Shown here: piece after piece, positions 35,880 to 47,840 of the stretch
How positions within the stretch are numbered: the stretch's first letter is position 1
Layout: the number at the start of each line of letters is the position of its first letter
The notes under the pieces: generated by a model
The model's input: only the letters and a program-made list of their open reading frames with translations
The model's database searches: none
Told to the model about the DNA's origin: nothing
NCBI GenBank assembly: GCA_009617715.1
Contig: VTFK01000004.1
Coordinates: 1,178,001 to 1,242,000 of the forward strand
Direction: 5' to 3'
Origin: Plectrocnemia conspersa
Taxonomy: Eukaryota; Arthropoda; Insecta; Trichoptera; Polycentropodidae
DNA length: 64,000 nucleotides
Made by a program: the position numbers and the translations under genes

Positions 35880-36420
35880 AATCACTACCATTGCTCTGGC
35901 AAACTCCATCCCTGTGTTTAGCAGCGGTGGTAAGTACACGTGTAATAATGGCACATGCACCCCCTGCAGTGACAGGGTCTTGGAGTGGGCTTGCTAGGAA
36001 ACGAACGAGAGAGGCCCTCGAGCCCTCCTGCCACTCGACTATTTATGATTTTTAAATTACTATTCATCCGTTTCGAGTGTTTAACTTTCTTCCTCCACTA
36101 CCACCATCATGATGCGATGCGATGGTTATAGAAATGTCTGCCAGTTGCGTTTTCAATTTTCTGGTAATCATGAGCTTACAAGCGTATCTGGTGCTCGAGA
36201 TTAATGCGCATGCATACGTACAATATAACACTACTAGACTGTTAAAAAAAATATGAAGTGCGGAAAGGGTTAATGCGAGTCCGAAACGTATCAAAAACGA
36301 GAGATTCGCAAATTAAAATTTACACTGGCTACTACTTAAAATTATAATTAAAACGCGTCTCGCGCATTTTTCGCTAATTGTGTAGGTACGCTGTTGGAGT
36401 GTCAACGGTTTTTTTTTCTG
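35880..36420. other. GC-elevated island, candidate regulatory DNA
   Basis: A mixed-composition block with GATGCGATGCGATGG (three GATGCGATG-type words) near 36110 and a GGTGGTAAGTA donor-like site near 35926. The plus-strand frame across 35880-35996 ends in ...GGKYTCNNGTCTPC..., which looks cysteine-rich but has no matching acceptor or family. Minus-strand frames are also open, so chance is likely. Confidence 0.3.
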
Positions 36421-36720
36421 GAAATAAACCGAGGCACTATATTTAGTTTACTTTATAATTTGTTGCACTGATAAGCTTGTAATTCACATTTAAAATTATT
36501 TTTATAATTTACAATTTTTATGTATTTACTTATATATGTAATATACATATAAATATGATACTCAATAAGCCTGAATTCAGCTTTTTGACAAATTTTTTAG
36601 AGACGTAATTTAAGCTATTAAAATGTACATGATACATTTATATAAAAAACAAAACAAATACTTATACAACACGCCACTAAAGACACAGTGCCAAAGTAAA
36701 TTATCTAGAGAGCGCAAACC

Positions 36721-36738
36721 CTCGACGACGCGCCATCT
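36721..36738 (+). repeat. Short dispersed motif CTCGACRACGCGCCATCT, copy 1
   Basis: The 18-base word recurs at 43253-43270 with one substitution. Both copies sit in otherwise dissimilar flanks. It may be a conserved piece of a degraded element. Confidence 0.5.
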
Positions 36739-36799
36739 AAGAGCTGTTGTCTGTGAGGTTTTTCGTCATCCTCAGGAAGACGAGATTATTTCTTTTTTA

Positions 36800-37960
36800 A
36801 GAGGTATTTAGGAGTACTTTATAAAAAATGTCTTCAATGGGGGCGCCCGGCCAAGGACAAGAGCTTATGGGAGTTGAAATTTCTTGATGCATTTTTATTT
36901 GCATTTATTTAAAGTATTGTCAGCAATTGTCTTCAATTGCCTTCAAGGCATTGTGCCCAAAAAAATAAGAGCAATTGATGAATATGTGGCATACATGTTT
37001 GAATAAATATTTTTTCTTTAAAAAAGCTATCAGTAATAAATTATTTGACTCAATGTAGTGTATTTAAAAGATATATCAAAGTTTCTACAATATTTTTGCA
37101 TATTTAATTAAAGACTTTATAGTTTTTGGGGTTGTGTAATATATATATTTTATGATTTTATAATTTATTAACATTTCATTAACAGTTTGACTTTCCATTA
37201 TCATTAAAAATATCTTTTTAAATCAACAGTATATTTTACTAGAAATCCTCACATTTGAATTTATTTGTGCAGTTTTATACTTTTTGTATGTTGGACGTGC
37301 CTTAAAACGATAATAAAAAAAAAATACTTGATAAAGTCAAAACTTTAAAACACTAAGAATATATGTTATTACTTTTTAGAATATATGTGAAAAAAATTCT
37401 GTTAGCTTAAAAATTACATAATGTTATTTAATAACAAACTAATAGTTTCTTGGAGTTGTGTACAACGACAATAGCAATATTTAGGTTTTTAAAATGGCAA
37501 TAATAAAATTTCAGTATTATAGCTGTATTGATTTTTGTCAGTTGAAATTGTATTTTTATTTATGAAAATGCTAAAAAAATTGTGTGTAGTATTTTTTCGT
37601 CTTCTTTTTTAAACAACGCTTTATTTTATATCGAAAATAAATAGTAAACGAATTCCAGCTTTTAGATAATTCCTTGTTTAAAATGTGTTGAGAAAAATCG
37701 GAAAGTCACGAACCTTTTCTTATTCGTGTTTTCTCTAACATTTTAATTAAAATAGTAAACATAGATCGCAAAATAAGATCAGATTAACTTCCAGGAAGAT
37801 ATGCAACATACACACAACAAAGTAAAGGATTTACTTAAAGTCTAGGATTAGTAGATCAGTGTGCGATATTTTGCTCGAGTCACGTTACATAATACATCAA
37901 ACAAGTTTAGTTTCAGCATAACACATACATAAGAAATTATGGCTTAGATATTTTAATCCC
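36800..37960. other. A/T-rich stretch, no feature seen
   Basis: A small word repeat (CAATTGTCTTCAATTGCCTTC) lies near 36925-36945. Otherwise plain A/T-rich DNA. Confidence 0.45.
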
Positions 37961-38480
37961 GGCATTAAAATAACGGTGCGCACTAACGTTTTTATCGAAA
38001 AGGGCAAACCCTTTCTGGCATATGAAAATCTCCAACCGCTACCTTAACCTTTCAACGATCGCACTTTTCGTCCATCAAATCGCTTTAAATTTAATTTAAG
38101 ACCTCAATTTGAAATTTTAATATTTCGGACGCTCCGCTTTGATAATATGAAGTAAGAGTGTGAGTGCTTTAAGGGCCTACTTAATGTTACATCGGGATCA
38201 CTGGATGGGGCAAGATAATAGGGGGTATCCTAACGTCGGCGCTGGGGTGGTTTTAACCCCCCGGGGTTGTGTTTTATTTAGTGTATTTTGCGGGCGCGCC
38301 ATTAAAGTGTTGCACTACTTCATTTCGCTATCGGCAATTTTTCTTTGCTAATCTCTTTCGGCGCCCGTTCTTCGTTACCCACTCTTACCGCTCTCGTTTT
38401 TACCGACTTAATAAAACGTAAATGCATGCACTAAACTTGAACTGCACAACGAGAAAAATAAGCCTCGAGGGGGCGCTTGA
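37960..38480. other. GC-elevated island, candidate regulatory DNA
   Basis: CpG-rich in its right half (GGTTTTAACCCCCCGGGGTT near 38248; GCGGGCGCGCC near 38290). Short frames open on both strands, no domain, no splice signals. Confidence 0.32.
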
Positions 38481-39467
38481 CCCTTTTTTCCTGTTTTCGA
38501 AAATAAAACAACGCGTAAGCCCATTTTTCGCTGATGTTATTGCATATTAAAAGGATAGTTTGAATAGATTCGAATTTAGTAATATAAAAAAATATGCTCC
38601 GTTGGTTTATATATTTTAAGTCCAAATTAAGGTAGTTTTTGAATTGCTTTATGATAAAGACCAATGGGAAGGAAGGGGTAAGGGACAAATTTCTGGGACC
38701 CGAATCATAGCAAGAGTAAATTTATAAAATAGTAAAAACCGACTTCAAATAATGAATCTGTACTAAACTACAGTTGTTTTAGGTGAATGTACTGATGTAT
38801 TTCAAGTATGAGTTCCTTTAGCCCTTTTTTTATACATACAAGAAATAAAAGGTGTGGAACATTGCCTTCAAATGCACCCACTTTTTATGTAGTATTTTCA
38901 CAATAAACATTATTGTTCAAAGGGAGAGATTGTAGATTTTTGACGCAGCTCTGTTTGTGCTAATTTTTTTGCTAATTGTTATTGACTTTATTGCTTTTTG
39001 AATGCTTAAAAAATATTAGACATATAAGGAAATATTCAATATATATGAATTAGTAGCAGTAAATTCAGATATTCGATCAGAAAATTCAGATACATACGAA
39101 AAATTACCAACAGCACTAACTAAATTATATAAATTTAATGTTTTTATAGATTGTAATATCAGTTATTTGCTAACTGCATTTAATGCAAAAAAATAAATAA
39201 ATAATAAATTCAGGTTCATGTGGTTATTCCTAAAAAAAATCTAGAAAAAACAGTCTTGAATCTATCCTGAAAATATATTTTTGATATGTCATTTTCAGTA
39301 AAATCATATCGTAATACCTTTTCACAAATGAACATATAAATTACCTGGCAGTTGCTAGTAAAATTATATGATTTCAGCTTTTCTATATGTAGTAACATAT
39401 ATATTTAAATACTTATCATTATTTATTTACATCCGATGTATAAATGTCACAGCGAATGTGTATTTTT

Positions 39468-39553
39468 AGTAAAGTTATATTTTCACTTGTTAGGTCCATA
39501 TACATTTTCACCAGTAGATATATATTTCTACTAGCGAAAATATAATTTAACTG
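39468..39553. repeat. Imperfect inverted repeat, 21-23-bp arms
   Basis: AGTAAAGTTATATTTTCACT at 39468-39487 pairs with CTAGCGAAAATATAATTTAA at 39531-39550 around a 42-base spacer, with a few mismatches. Related words (CAGTAAAATCATATCG near 39297, TAGTAAAATTATATGA near 39355) precede it in the same orientation, suggesting a small family of A/T-rich motifs within 39216-39560. Confidence 0.55.
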
Positions 39554-39876
39554 ATAAGCGCTAATATGCTGCTTTAAAATGTCAATGAAATCCAATTTGA
39601 CAATTGCGAAACGTCCATTTGCTGTTTAAACCTAAGCCTAACCTAACGAAAGTTCTAAGTCTAAACAGTTTAAGAACTTTTATTAGGTCAAGTCCAAAAT
39701 ACAAACTAAGCCAACTCATCTCTCAGGGAAAAATAAGTACAGACATAAATCGCATCTTACATAATGTTCTACAGTTTGTCTGCATTTCGTTATTACACTG
39801 TTTTAAAAATATGATGGCTATCCTTACCGATGTTATTATGAACTTCTAATATAAGAGGGCTGATCGAAGTATATTC

Positions 39877-40109
39877 AAACCAAATTTTGGTCAATAGGAG
39901 AGCGCAAAAACATTTATCATTTCTCAGAAGGCAAAAATTCACGTCAAAAGCAATAAAATCGTGGCGGCTCCGTTGCAATGGGAACGCTCGGTAACGAGCG
40001 TTCCCATTGCGACGGCGCCGACACGATTTTATTGCTTTTGACGTGGATTTTTGCCTTCTGAGAAATGATAAATGTTTTTTGCGCTCTTCTATTGAACAAA
40101 ATTTGGTTT
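39877..40109. mobile_element. Foldback element / MITE, 233 bp
   Basis: The left arm 39877-39990 and right arm 39995-40109 are inverted complements over about 114 bases with few mismatches, separated by only GTAA. The centre is G+C-rich (GGGAACGCTCG/CGAGCGTTCCC) and the outer ends read AAACCAAATTTTG. It has no coding capacity. Similarity beyond the arms fades gradually (CTGATCGAAGTATATTC against an eroded partner), so true ends and target duplication are unclear. A nonautonomous DNA transposon is most likely. The transcript would form a long near-perfect hairpin. Confidence 0.88.
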
Positions 40110-40177
40110 AGACATGCTTTATCTGATGCTCACTTATAATATTGTTGTGAAAAGTCTTAATATAAACGCTTGATAAT

Positions 40178-40225
40178 CGAGCGTTTTCACGGCACGATTT
40201 TATTGCTTTTGATTTGGTCTGAAAA
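40178..40225 (+). repeat. Partial third arm of the foldback element
   Basis: CGAGCGTTTTCACGGCACGA followed by TTTTATTGCTTTTGA repeats the start of the right arm (CGAGCGTTCCC...GACACGATTTTATTGCTTTTGA) with a 7-base deletion. It is either an independent partial copy or a remnant of an inverted duplication. Confidence 0.7.
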
Positions 40226-40239
40226 TTCATTATATTGAA

Positions 40240-41510
40240 ATACTGAGTAGCATAGAAAAAACTACTTATTTTCATGTAAATATTATGAATAGATATCTTA
40301 AATTAATTTTTAAAATATTTCGCATAAAATATGCTTTCAGAAAATATATCGCAACAGTGGCTGATTTTTATATTTATTTGTAGCATAGAAAGGGTTAAAT
40401 AGTACCTAATATTATTTATTTAGGAAATATAATTACGTTGTTAAAAATATATAAAATGCCATTATTGTCATGAGGCCCGGAATCATTGTTTTCTCAGGGT
40501 CCAAGTACATAAAAACATTTACGTGATATTAGACTTTCGAGCTGTTCGCCTTTGGGCAGTTCACTTTATGCCAGTTAACGATCTGGCAGTACACTAAAAT
40601 ACCTAAATTAGTAGTAAGTTAAATATGGAATCTAATAATTTAGTAAATGCATAACTGAGGCAATTATTTTCGTATTATGCGTAAATAGACGTTGTTTAAT
40701 GAATACGTACATGTTTTCATGTAACAAATATCATTTCAAGCTAGTTTCTATTAATAATAAACAGCTGTTTGAAAACATGGCGAGTATGCAATGCATACAC
40801 AGGCTAGAGAAGAGCAATAGTATCATTTATTAATAACAACATCAACATTGAAGCATATGCGGAAGATGTATGGTGGTTGCTTTACATTGTTTCAGACTAT
40901 GATAGTCGTAGTTCGCATAATTTTTGGTAAAATAAGTAAATAATTAAAAGATAAATTAGGAACTATAAAGTTAACAGATTAGGATAAATAACAATCATCC
41001 CATTAAACATTTATTGGTTATGTATATTTTATATTTTGAAATTGTGCGTAACTATTCCGAGCTAAGTCACTCTTCATATTCTTGGGTGTTCCGAAATAAC
41101 GATTTTACTTGTGTTTTGTTTGGCCGTGCGTTTTGTTCGAATGTCTATTTAGAAGTAAATTATAACACAACTCTTAATGTGGATATATGTATATAAAAGC
41201 TTAGTATTATAAGACGGTTTATCAGAGAGAACTATTATGTTAAATAAACATTATTAGGATGCTGGGTAATTAAACGCAATTAAAATGTCAATTCGCTTAT
41301 ATTTATAATGCAAAAAAATAAATACATGTGTTCTATACACTGAAATAAGTATCAAACTACATTGCTTAAAATGTGCGTTGCTACGCGCATTATATTTATT
41401 TTAGTAGTTCTAAGTTGACCCAGACAAAGTCTGGCAGTACGTTAAGCAGAACATATTTAGAGAACTAAACCAAAAATTAATATAAATTATTTTGATGATG
41501 TTCATAACAT
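40240..41510. other. A/T-rich stretch with two small CTGGCAGTAC hairpins
   Basis: TGCCAGTTAACGATCTGGCA (near 40570) and CCAGACAAAGTCTGG (near 41422) are small hairpins, each continuing into GCAGTAC. This shared end may mark remnants of one element. Nothing else is recognised. Confidence 0.35.
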
Positions 41511-41850
41511 TTCACGGTGAACTTTTCTCGCCAGATTCGTCAAAGCATTAACGCCCAGCGTCTTGCGGAATTTCAAGCTGTACAAACCCGCTCTTTTAAA
41601 AGGGGGTGGAGGTATTTCGCGTATATAATTTTTTTAAAAAAAATTATATTTAGGTGTATAAGACGGGATCGCCACTGCCGTTATTTACTCTTCTTTTCCC
41701 CGCGCAATCTGCATTCATTAGGCGGATGACCCCCGGGGGGCGCAGCTCTCGCCCGTCCATTAGGGATCGGCACTCGTGGGGGGCGCCGCGGAGCACCTCG
41801 AGTGCCACGAGTCCGCATATTAGAATGCGATAAACAAAAAGCCCTGCCTT
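41510..41850. other. Strongly GC-elevated island with palindromes
   Basis: The block has GACCCCCGGGGGGCGC near 41727 and an inverted pair ACTCGTGG/CCACGAGT near 41772 and 41805. An A/T palindrome TATAATTTTTTT-AAAAAAAATTATA interrupts it near 41625-41650. Frames on both strands are short and domain-free. Confidence 0.33.
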
Positions 41851-42665
41851 GTGAAGAACACTTGTGTGTGTAATAAAATATGGGCATTCACCAGAATCTT
41901 ATAATGACTAAAAATATATATTTTTAGAAGAACCATAATATTTGTTTAAATGTGTATTGTTGGATATGTTATCAATGATTAACTTACGGAAGGTTTGTAA
42001 GGCATATTCCGCTAAATGCTTATATTAAATAAAAAAAATTGTTGCAAAATATATTTTTAATTGCATTGGTTCAATTGAGCAATAACTATGGGACGCTTTA
42101 CAGTATATTTCAGATAAAACGGTGAAAATATATTGAAGTGCTTAGTTTAACTAAATGATTATGGAGAACTCTCGTAGCACAAAAACATTTGTTCCTAGAA
42201 GGTCTAATATAATTAAGCAACCAATTTTAATTATTGTTTTGAAAAATATTTTAGTCCGTCGTTAATAAATTTATATCAATGTAAATAGTATATTCAGTTA
42301 TTTATTTTACTTTTTTCACAAATATAAGAGAACCTTTTGAGAACCTCCACTTGATTTCAAAAGTAATTCCGAGAATTTCATTTTTAAAGAGATTCTAAAT
42401 ACTGAACAATTAAAAGTACTCCGCATACAGAAAAAAATGATTTATATTTGCTGTATTTATCTCAATAGTAAATAACGTAAAGAAACGAAACTCGAGAAAC
42501 CCCCGAAGGGGTAAAATATTATTTTGACAATCGGTCGCCTTAGATTATAAACTGTCTATAATCGCTCAAAAAATCCAAGAAATACTAGATTAAATCATCC
42601 GAATATCTAAAGTTTAATTTTTTTTGAATAATCAACCATGACAAAAAATTAAAAATATTGCGCAT

Positions 42666-42686
42666 ACGCGTTAAAAGCGTAATAAA
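42666..42686 (+). repeat. Dispersed repeat family 3, copy 1
   Basis: ACGCGTTAAAAGCGTAATAA is related to segments at 53262, 56366 (minus) and 63029. Flanks are A/T-rich and do not extend the match convincingly here. Confidence 0.6.
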
Positions 42687-43252
42687 TCAATATCTAGAAC
42701 TACTTAAGGACACTGTATAATGAATTTTATCGCACCCTTATAACCCGCGAGTATTGCTTATGTTTCAAGTAGCCGTTGAAACATTTACTGCTATTTTATG
42801 ATACCTACCAACGTACTTGGTGGAGATACGGCGGGCCTGCATGTCCATGAATTTAAAACGGTATCAAAACTAAATTAAATACATTTCATTTTTTAATATT
42901 GAAACGACTTTATTTATGTTTCAATTTAAATAACTTTAAGCATATAAAAATAACGTGACTAAGAGACCAAAACAAAAATAAATAATTAGCACATATTTTT
43001 ACAAAAAAATATGTGTTTGAAAATAGTAAGAAAATAATATTCCTTTAAATATTTTTAGATCTAAATGTTTCAGCTTAGTTTCTAGATCTGAATGTTTATA
43101 TTATCTATAATTTAAGCTTTTTTATATTTTAGACAAGCTTTTATTTATCGAGGATTGTATAATAATATATAGGATAGCACAAAAATAAAATACCGGTTAA
43201 TGTTAAAACCACTAATGCCACCACTCGGAACATTGATTATTAGACGCAGATC

Positions 43253-43270
43253 CTCGACAACGCGCCATCT
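43253..43270 (+). repeat. Short dispersed motif CTCGACRACGCGCCATCT, copy 2
   Basis: Differs by one base from 36721-36738. Preceded by CAGATC rather than the CAAACC seen in the other copy. Confidence 0.5.
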
Positions 43271-43719
43271 ATCATCGGCTATGGTCGACGTGGCACGCTT
43301 TGTTTTCGTTGTTGAGTTTGGAGACTCCTAGTTGCTCCTAGGAACTACCTCTCTTTGTGGATGCAGTTCTTGAAATTGCAGTACCTGAGGGTGCCAGTTT
43401 GCTATGTAGTTTTTAATGGAGGCTGGACAAGCTAGAGATAAAAACCATAGCGTCGGGTACTGTTGATATCCCTAGCGTCTGGTGGAGGAAAAGGATTAAT
43501 TATTTTTTATCTTGAGTGTATTAGAAAGAGCAACACCTCTTCAATCAGTGTAAAAGTTCATACGTTAAATAATACCTTATTATCAATGACAAACATAGCA
43601 CCTCAAAAATAATAATAATACTTTCACACACATAGGTAGTGAAATCGTTTGAAAATGAACTTGAACAAATGGCAGTCGTTCCACACTGAAGCTTTATACA
43701 CACACATTCTGTAGCGCGT

Positions 43720-44110
43720 TTATTGAAAAATAGATTTAATATGCACTGCAGAATTTCAATTTGAAATGTGGACGTTTGTGTCTCGCTCTTTTGCGCCCCC
43801 GAGTCCGCTCCTGCGTAATTGAAATGTCGCTGCGTCCCTCTCTTGCACTAACCGTCTCCCCTCCCCACCCCCCAGCCCCGCATCTTCGCCGGGGCCGAAG
43901 CGGGATCAAGTGCCTAAGGTAGATTTATATTTATTTATTTTTTCCACTTTTTCTTCTTCTCATTTCGAAAGAGCAGAAATAAATAAGTGCGGCGCGCGCG
44001 CGACTCGAACATATTTGATACGTACGTGATGTTATTATATCGAGTGAAACTCGATTTTTCGATGGGGAGCTAATGGCCGTCGCGCACGTTGCGATTTGTT
44101 GTTGTTTTCT
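43720..44110. other. GC-elevated island with C-rich pyrimidine tract
   Basis: The region includes a CCCTCCCCACCCCCCAG run ending near 43875, followed by a G+C-rich 43-base segment and AAGGTAGAT. Formally this looks like an acceptor, a microexon and a weak donor, but the donor is poor and no phase gives a recognisable peptide. A GCGCGCGCGCG run lies at about 43991. Best read as a CpG-rich regulatory island. Confidence 0.35.
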
Positions 44111-45480
44111 GTTATTTCACTCTCTTTTTATTTTAATACATTTTCAGCGAGAAAAGAAAGCAGAAGCTTTAGAGGCCTTATAGTGCTCTGAGTGTATAAA
44201 TAAATAATATGTGACATCCCCTTTCTGGTACGATTTTTAAAAATATTTTATATCCACGTCATTATAAAATATTTTATTGAAAAAACTATCAAGACTTTAA
44301 CCACTAAAACACAGTGATTGATTTTTTAAATTAAAATTTAAGATAAAAAATATTATTATTTTGAAGCAATTTCATATCATCTTAAAATAACATATTGAGA
44401 TTGCGTTAACTAGAATATTTTTTTTAAATGTATTTAATTTATAACCCACTATGTTTTAATCAAAAGCGAGGAGCATCAAAGTAATTAACAAATTTTATTA
44501 TACGAATGATTTCCGTATATATCGAGGCTTGTTTTAGGAATTATCAAAGTTGATTATCATTGTCCACAATTTTGTCTTCTTTTAGATACTGTATTTTCCC
44601 GCAACTATTTTATAAATGTTAAGTTGAGACGGAAAATTTGAAGCGAGATGCATTAGAGTAATTAGCAAATTTTATTTTTATTTTCGTTATATACACGAAA
44701 GCGTCACGGCGTATTTTTGGAAAGTGTCAAGTGTGACAGTTTTTATATCTCCCAGCGCAAAATAGAGAAAACTTTAACAGTGGATGTGTCAAATGATGTT
44801 AGAAACTTTGTGAATGAAAATGTTTTACGGATGGAACTATTTATAATTGCCGCTTGTTTGAATATAGAGCGCACGTGGATTAATGAAAGTTTATGAATAT
44901 ATATAATATAAGATATATTTAAAACGGTTGCTACAACCTAAATATTAAATTATATCAGGATTTCAACAATTAAAATAATAAATCATGTCTATTGTGAAAC
45001 AAATAGATAATTAATATGCTATAATAAACCGTTTGTATACAATTAAATGGTGAATAGAAGCAATGATATTGTACTTTATAGATTAACGTTCATTTCAATG
45101 AAATAATGAATTTGATAAATATACCATTTCATACAAATCATGTCACTGGTGTAAAACCATTTTCATGTATACATTTTTATTTGCTACAACATACTAAAAA
45201 TTAAAATATAAAATAAAACGTTGGTGGTTACAATTTAAGCGGTGAAAACTACAAACGATTGTTTTTATCATGGTTTCTGAATAATGGATTAGCATGGTAA
45301 AATTAAATACTTTTCTAGTATTTTCTGGTGAAAAAATGCTTTTTGCTTGTTGATATTGTAGGACATTATAACATTTTTAATTATGAAATGTATTATTATT
45401 TAATAATTTTACAAAATTATATTGGATATCTTTTAATTTAGAAAAAAATAGTATTAATAGTGTTACTTTACACCGAGCAA
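44110..45480. other. A/T-rich stretch, no feature seen
   Basis: Moderate G+C at 44690-44870 without structure; the rest is A/T-rich. An acceptor-like TTTTCAG at 44141-44147 is followed by only 12 open codons and is not supportable as an exon. Confidence 0.4.
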
Positions 45481-45483
45481 GCA

Positions 45484-46100
45484 TATTTATTTATTTATTT
45501 CTTGTATGTACCACACTCTTTTTATTAAATATTGGAACCAACCGCAATGGCGGCAAGCCATATGAAACAAAATTGTATTTAATGTGCATATTAAATTTAA
45601 ATTTAGAGTCAAAGTGTAAGCCCATGAACTAAACGATAGATCTGGATTCTATGTTATTGTCATGTTCACTTTGAACAGGCGGTGTATAATTGTAAATATA
45701 ATTGATTCTGTCTTATTCTAGTTGCGTTTAATTTTTTATCTCTCGAAATATTTGTGTTTATATATGTTTTTAAATTTATTTTGTATCATTATTTGTTTGC
45801 AATTGTTTTAAGACCTTTAGTATTCGTTAAAATAGCATTATTTTCAGCTTATTTTTCAATTTTGGTATATCGTTCGTTTTTAAAATAAAGATATACGTCT
45901 CGAAAAAACTCTCTGAGTAACTCCAGCTAAAATTTTACGCGGTATCGATTATTTATTATTCAGTGGCTTAAAATAATTTAGATTTTTTAGGTAGAGTCGT
46001 AAAAAGTGTAGCAGATAGTCAAGTTCTTATATAAGTATAGTTTGTAAATCAAACTGACATGCCATACCGTGTCAAAGGCTTTGTCTATATCTAAAATTTT
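45484..46100 (-). mobile_element. Jockey-like non-LTR retrotransposon, 5'-truncated, with tail
   Basis: The minus strand begins KILDIDKAFDTVWHVSLIYK at about 46098-46040 (the Jockey RT motif, intact), then decays through LELLRESFFETYIFILKTN (about 45935-45880), equivalent to PAGVPQGSVLSP. A C-terminal piece ending WLAAIAVGSNI lies near 45560-45530. AAATAAATAAATAAAT on the minus strand at 45485-45501 is the 3' tail. Together this is one 5'-truncated copy with internal deletion, in the same family as the fragments at 9785 and 18370. Its truncated end abuts the tandem repeat that begins at 46101. Confidence 0.82.
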
Positions 46101-47090
46101 TAAGTCTTATAAGCGTTTGAATGGTGGGCCAATCGAATCATAACACTAACATTGCTTTGGAGAAAAAACCTTTTTTTTTCAAATAATATATTAACGGTTT
46201 CATAAAGGTATTTAAAAGCTCTATTCTGTATCAAAAATTCAAGTCTTAATCTTAAAAAGGAACGAAATACCAGCGTTAACGATATGCCACGTTGCATAAA
46301 AGCTCGTATGAGGGTCCGGTCAATTTACCATAAAACTTGTTTTTTTATATTTATTTTTAAATCCAAATTAAGCTTTCAAACACTTTTTGTATAAAACATT
46401 TCTCAGTAGAATTTCATTTCCCAAAGTTATGACACTTTTTATTTTTAAATTGGCCACCATTTTGTAAACAAATTTATATTATTTTTCAATTCAGCATATT
46501 AAAGGGGTGCGCGTTAATTCTATGCGATACTAAAAATTAAATTATTAATCGTCAAAACAAAGAAATAAAGAGCGTTAACTCTTCTCCAAGTCTCAAAATG
46601 GCTCGTATGGGGGTTCGATCGATCTGATACATCGCTTGTTTTGAAGCAAACAACTATTTTTTTAATATTTTATTTCGATGTAGATTAAGCTTATAAACGT
46701 TTTATACATAGCAATCTTTTCGGTAAAATTTAAACCTGCTGAGTTATGAGTGTTTAAGTTTTTAAACTTGCAGCTATTTTGCAAAAAATGACACATTGGA
46801 TTTTGCTAGCAAACATATACAGAATGCTTAAGAATTCTACACTGTCACTAAAATTCTACTCTTAGTCGGTATAAATAAGCTCATACTGACCGTAACTATA
46901 TTGCAAGTCTTATAAGCGTTTGTATGGTGGGCTGATCGACTCATAACACTAACCTTGTTTCGGAGCAAAAAACTTTTTTTTTAAATATAATATTTTTTTA
47001 AACGGTATCATAACGATATTCGAAAGCTCTATTTTGTATCAAATATTAAAGTCATAATCTTTAAAAGGAACGAAATACATACTTTGCAAA
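46101..47090 (+). repeat. Diverged tandem repeat, about 0.3-kb units
   Basis: Four related units start near 46101, 46290, 46589 and 46904. Units 1 and 4 are most alike (AAGTCTTATAAGCGTTTG, ATGGTGGGC, CATAACACTAAC, AAAGCTCTAT, AAAAGGAACGAAATAC), offset 803. Units 2 and 3 share GCTCGTATGRGGGT and GCGTTAAC, with offset about 299, and unit 3 shares AAGTCT...CGTTTT-type words and GAAGCAAA with unit 4, offset about 317. Unit 1 is shortened. No coding frame spans it. It is most simply an old satellite-like array or the internal tandem region of a nonautonomous transposon. Confidence 0.75.
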
Positions 47091-47439
47091 TTAAATCGTT
47101 ATCTAATGCGGATGCATTTATTTTTCTTATCGATCTATTCACTTTGTTCTTAGTTTTAAATTTTTTTTACGATGTATCCTCACTTGCTGATTTTGACCAC
47201 AAACTGCTCGTTTAACATGTTTTAAAAATTGTACGATAATAAGTACTATCGTTAGGTAATTTTTTATTTAATTCAGTACTTATTGATTACAATTCATATA
47301 GAAAGAGGTTTTGAGAATTCTATTTTTTATTAGAAAAAGTCTTGATAAAATATATGTTGTGGTAATATAAATTAGTATAAAAATTATAAATATAGATCTT
47401 TGTGTATAAATGTATTTTATGCACAAAGTATTACCATTA

Positions 47440-47840
47440 CCATAAAGCATTTGACCTTTAAACAATCACACATCCACCTTTTACCTTTCAAATCATTCCA
47501 TATGCCATTCGCGCGATACCCCAAACGACATTTTATCGACTTCGTGTCGCAAAGGGGCTGTTTTTTCTTGTTTGGGTCGTGTTTTTTTCTTTCACTTTCT
47601 CCCCTGCATCAATTAGGTGGCAATGCATAAACAGCCTTTCGCCACTTTGGTACGGCCTCACAGAAAGGAAAACCAAAATCAATTCATCCTCTGAGGGAAA
47701 CACCTGCCTGGAGTTTTCTTCTGATTTTTCCCACCTCATAAGACCGCTCGGTATTCGATCAATATTCAATTTTCTTTGAAGCTCCCGGCTTGCGGGGCAA
47801 CGCTATTAAATTCACGATCAGATTAATAAATCCGCATAAG
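47440..47840. other. GC-elevated island, candidate regulatory DNA
   Basis: Stop-poor on both strands (overlapping frames of 66-78 codons in three phases), with no domain and no splice signals. Contains CTGATTTTTCCCACCTC and GCTCCCGGCTTGCGGGGC near 47781. Confidence 0.32.

Larger units (their letters stand above)
41850..43700. other. A/T-rich stretch with repeat motifs only
   Basis: Holds the dispersed motifs at 42666 and 43253. A G+C rise at 43240-43500 has no frame. No gene seen. Confidence 0.4.

Noticed and set aside
35926..35997. Cysteine-containing frame GGKYTCNNGTCTPC next to GGTGGTAAGT
   Set aside because: The donor-like site would remove the Cys-rich part, there is no acceptor, and the minus strand is open too.
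43861..43920. Pyrimidine tract ending CCCCCCAG, a 43-base G+C-rich segment and AAGGTAGAT, looking like a microexon
   Set aside because: The donor is weak, no phase yields a recognisable peptide, and the C-rich composition of the island explains the acceptor-like run.
44141..44190. TTTTCAG followed by codons REKKAEALEAL and a stop, looking like a terminal exon
   Set aside because: Eleven open codons after a common acceptor-like word is expected by chance, and there is no upstream partner.
46605..46625. GGTTCGATC resembling a tRNA B box
   Set aside because: No A box, no cloverleaf, and the word is part of the tandem repeat unit, diverged in the other units.
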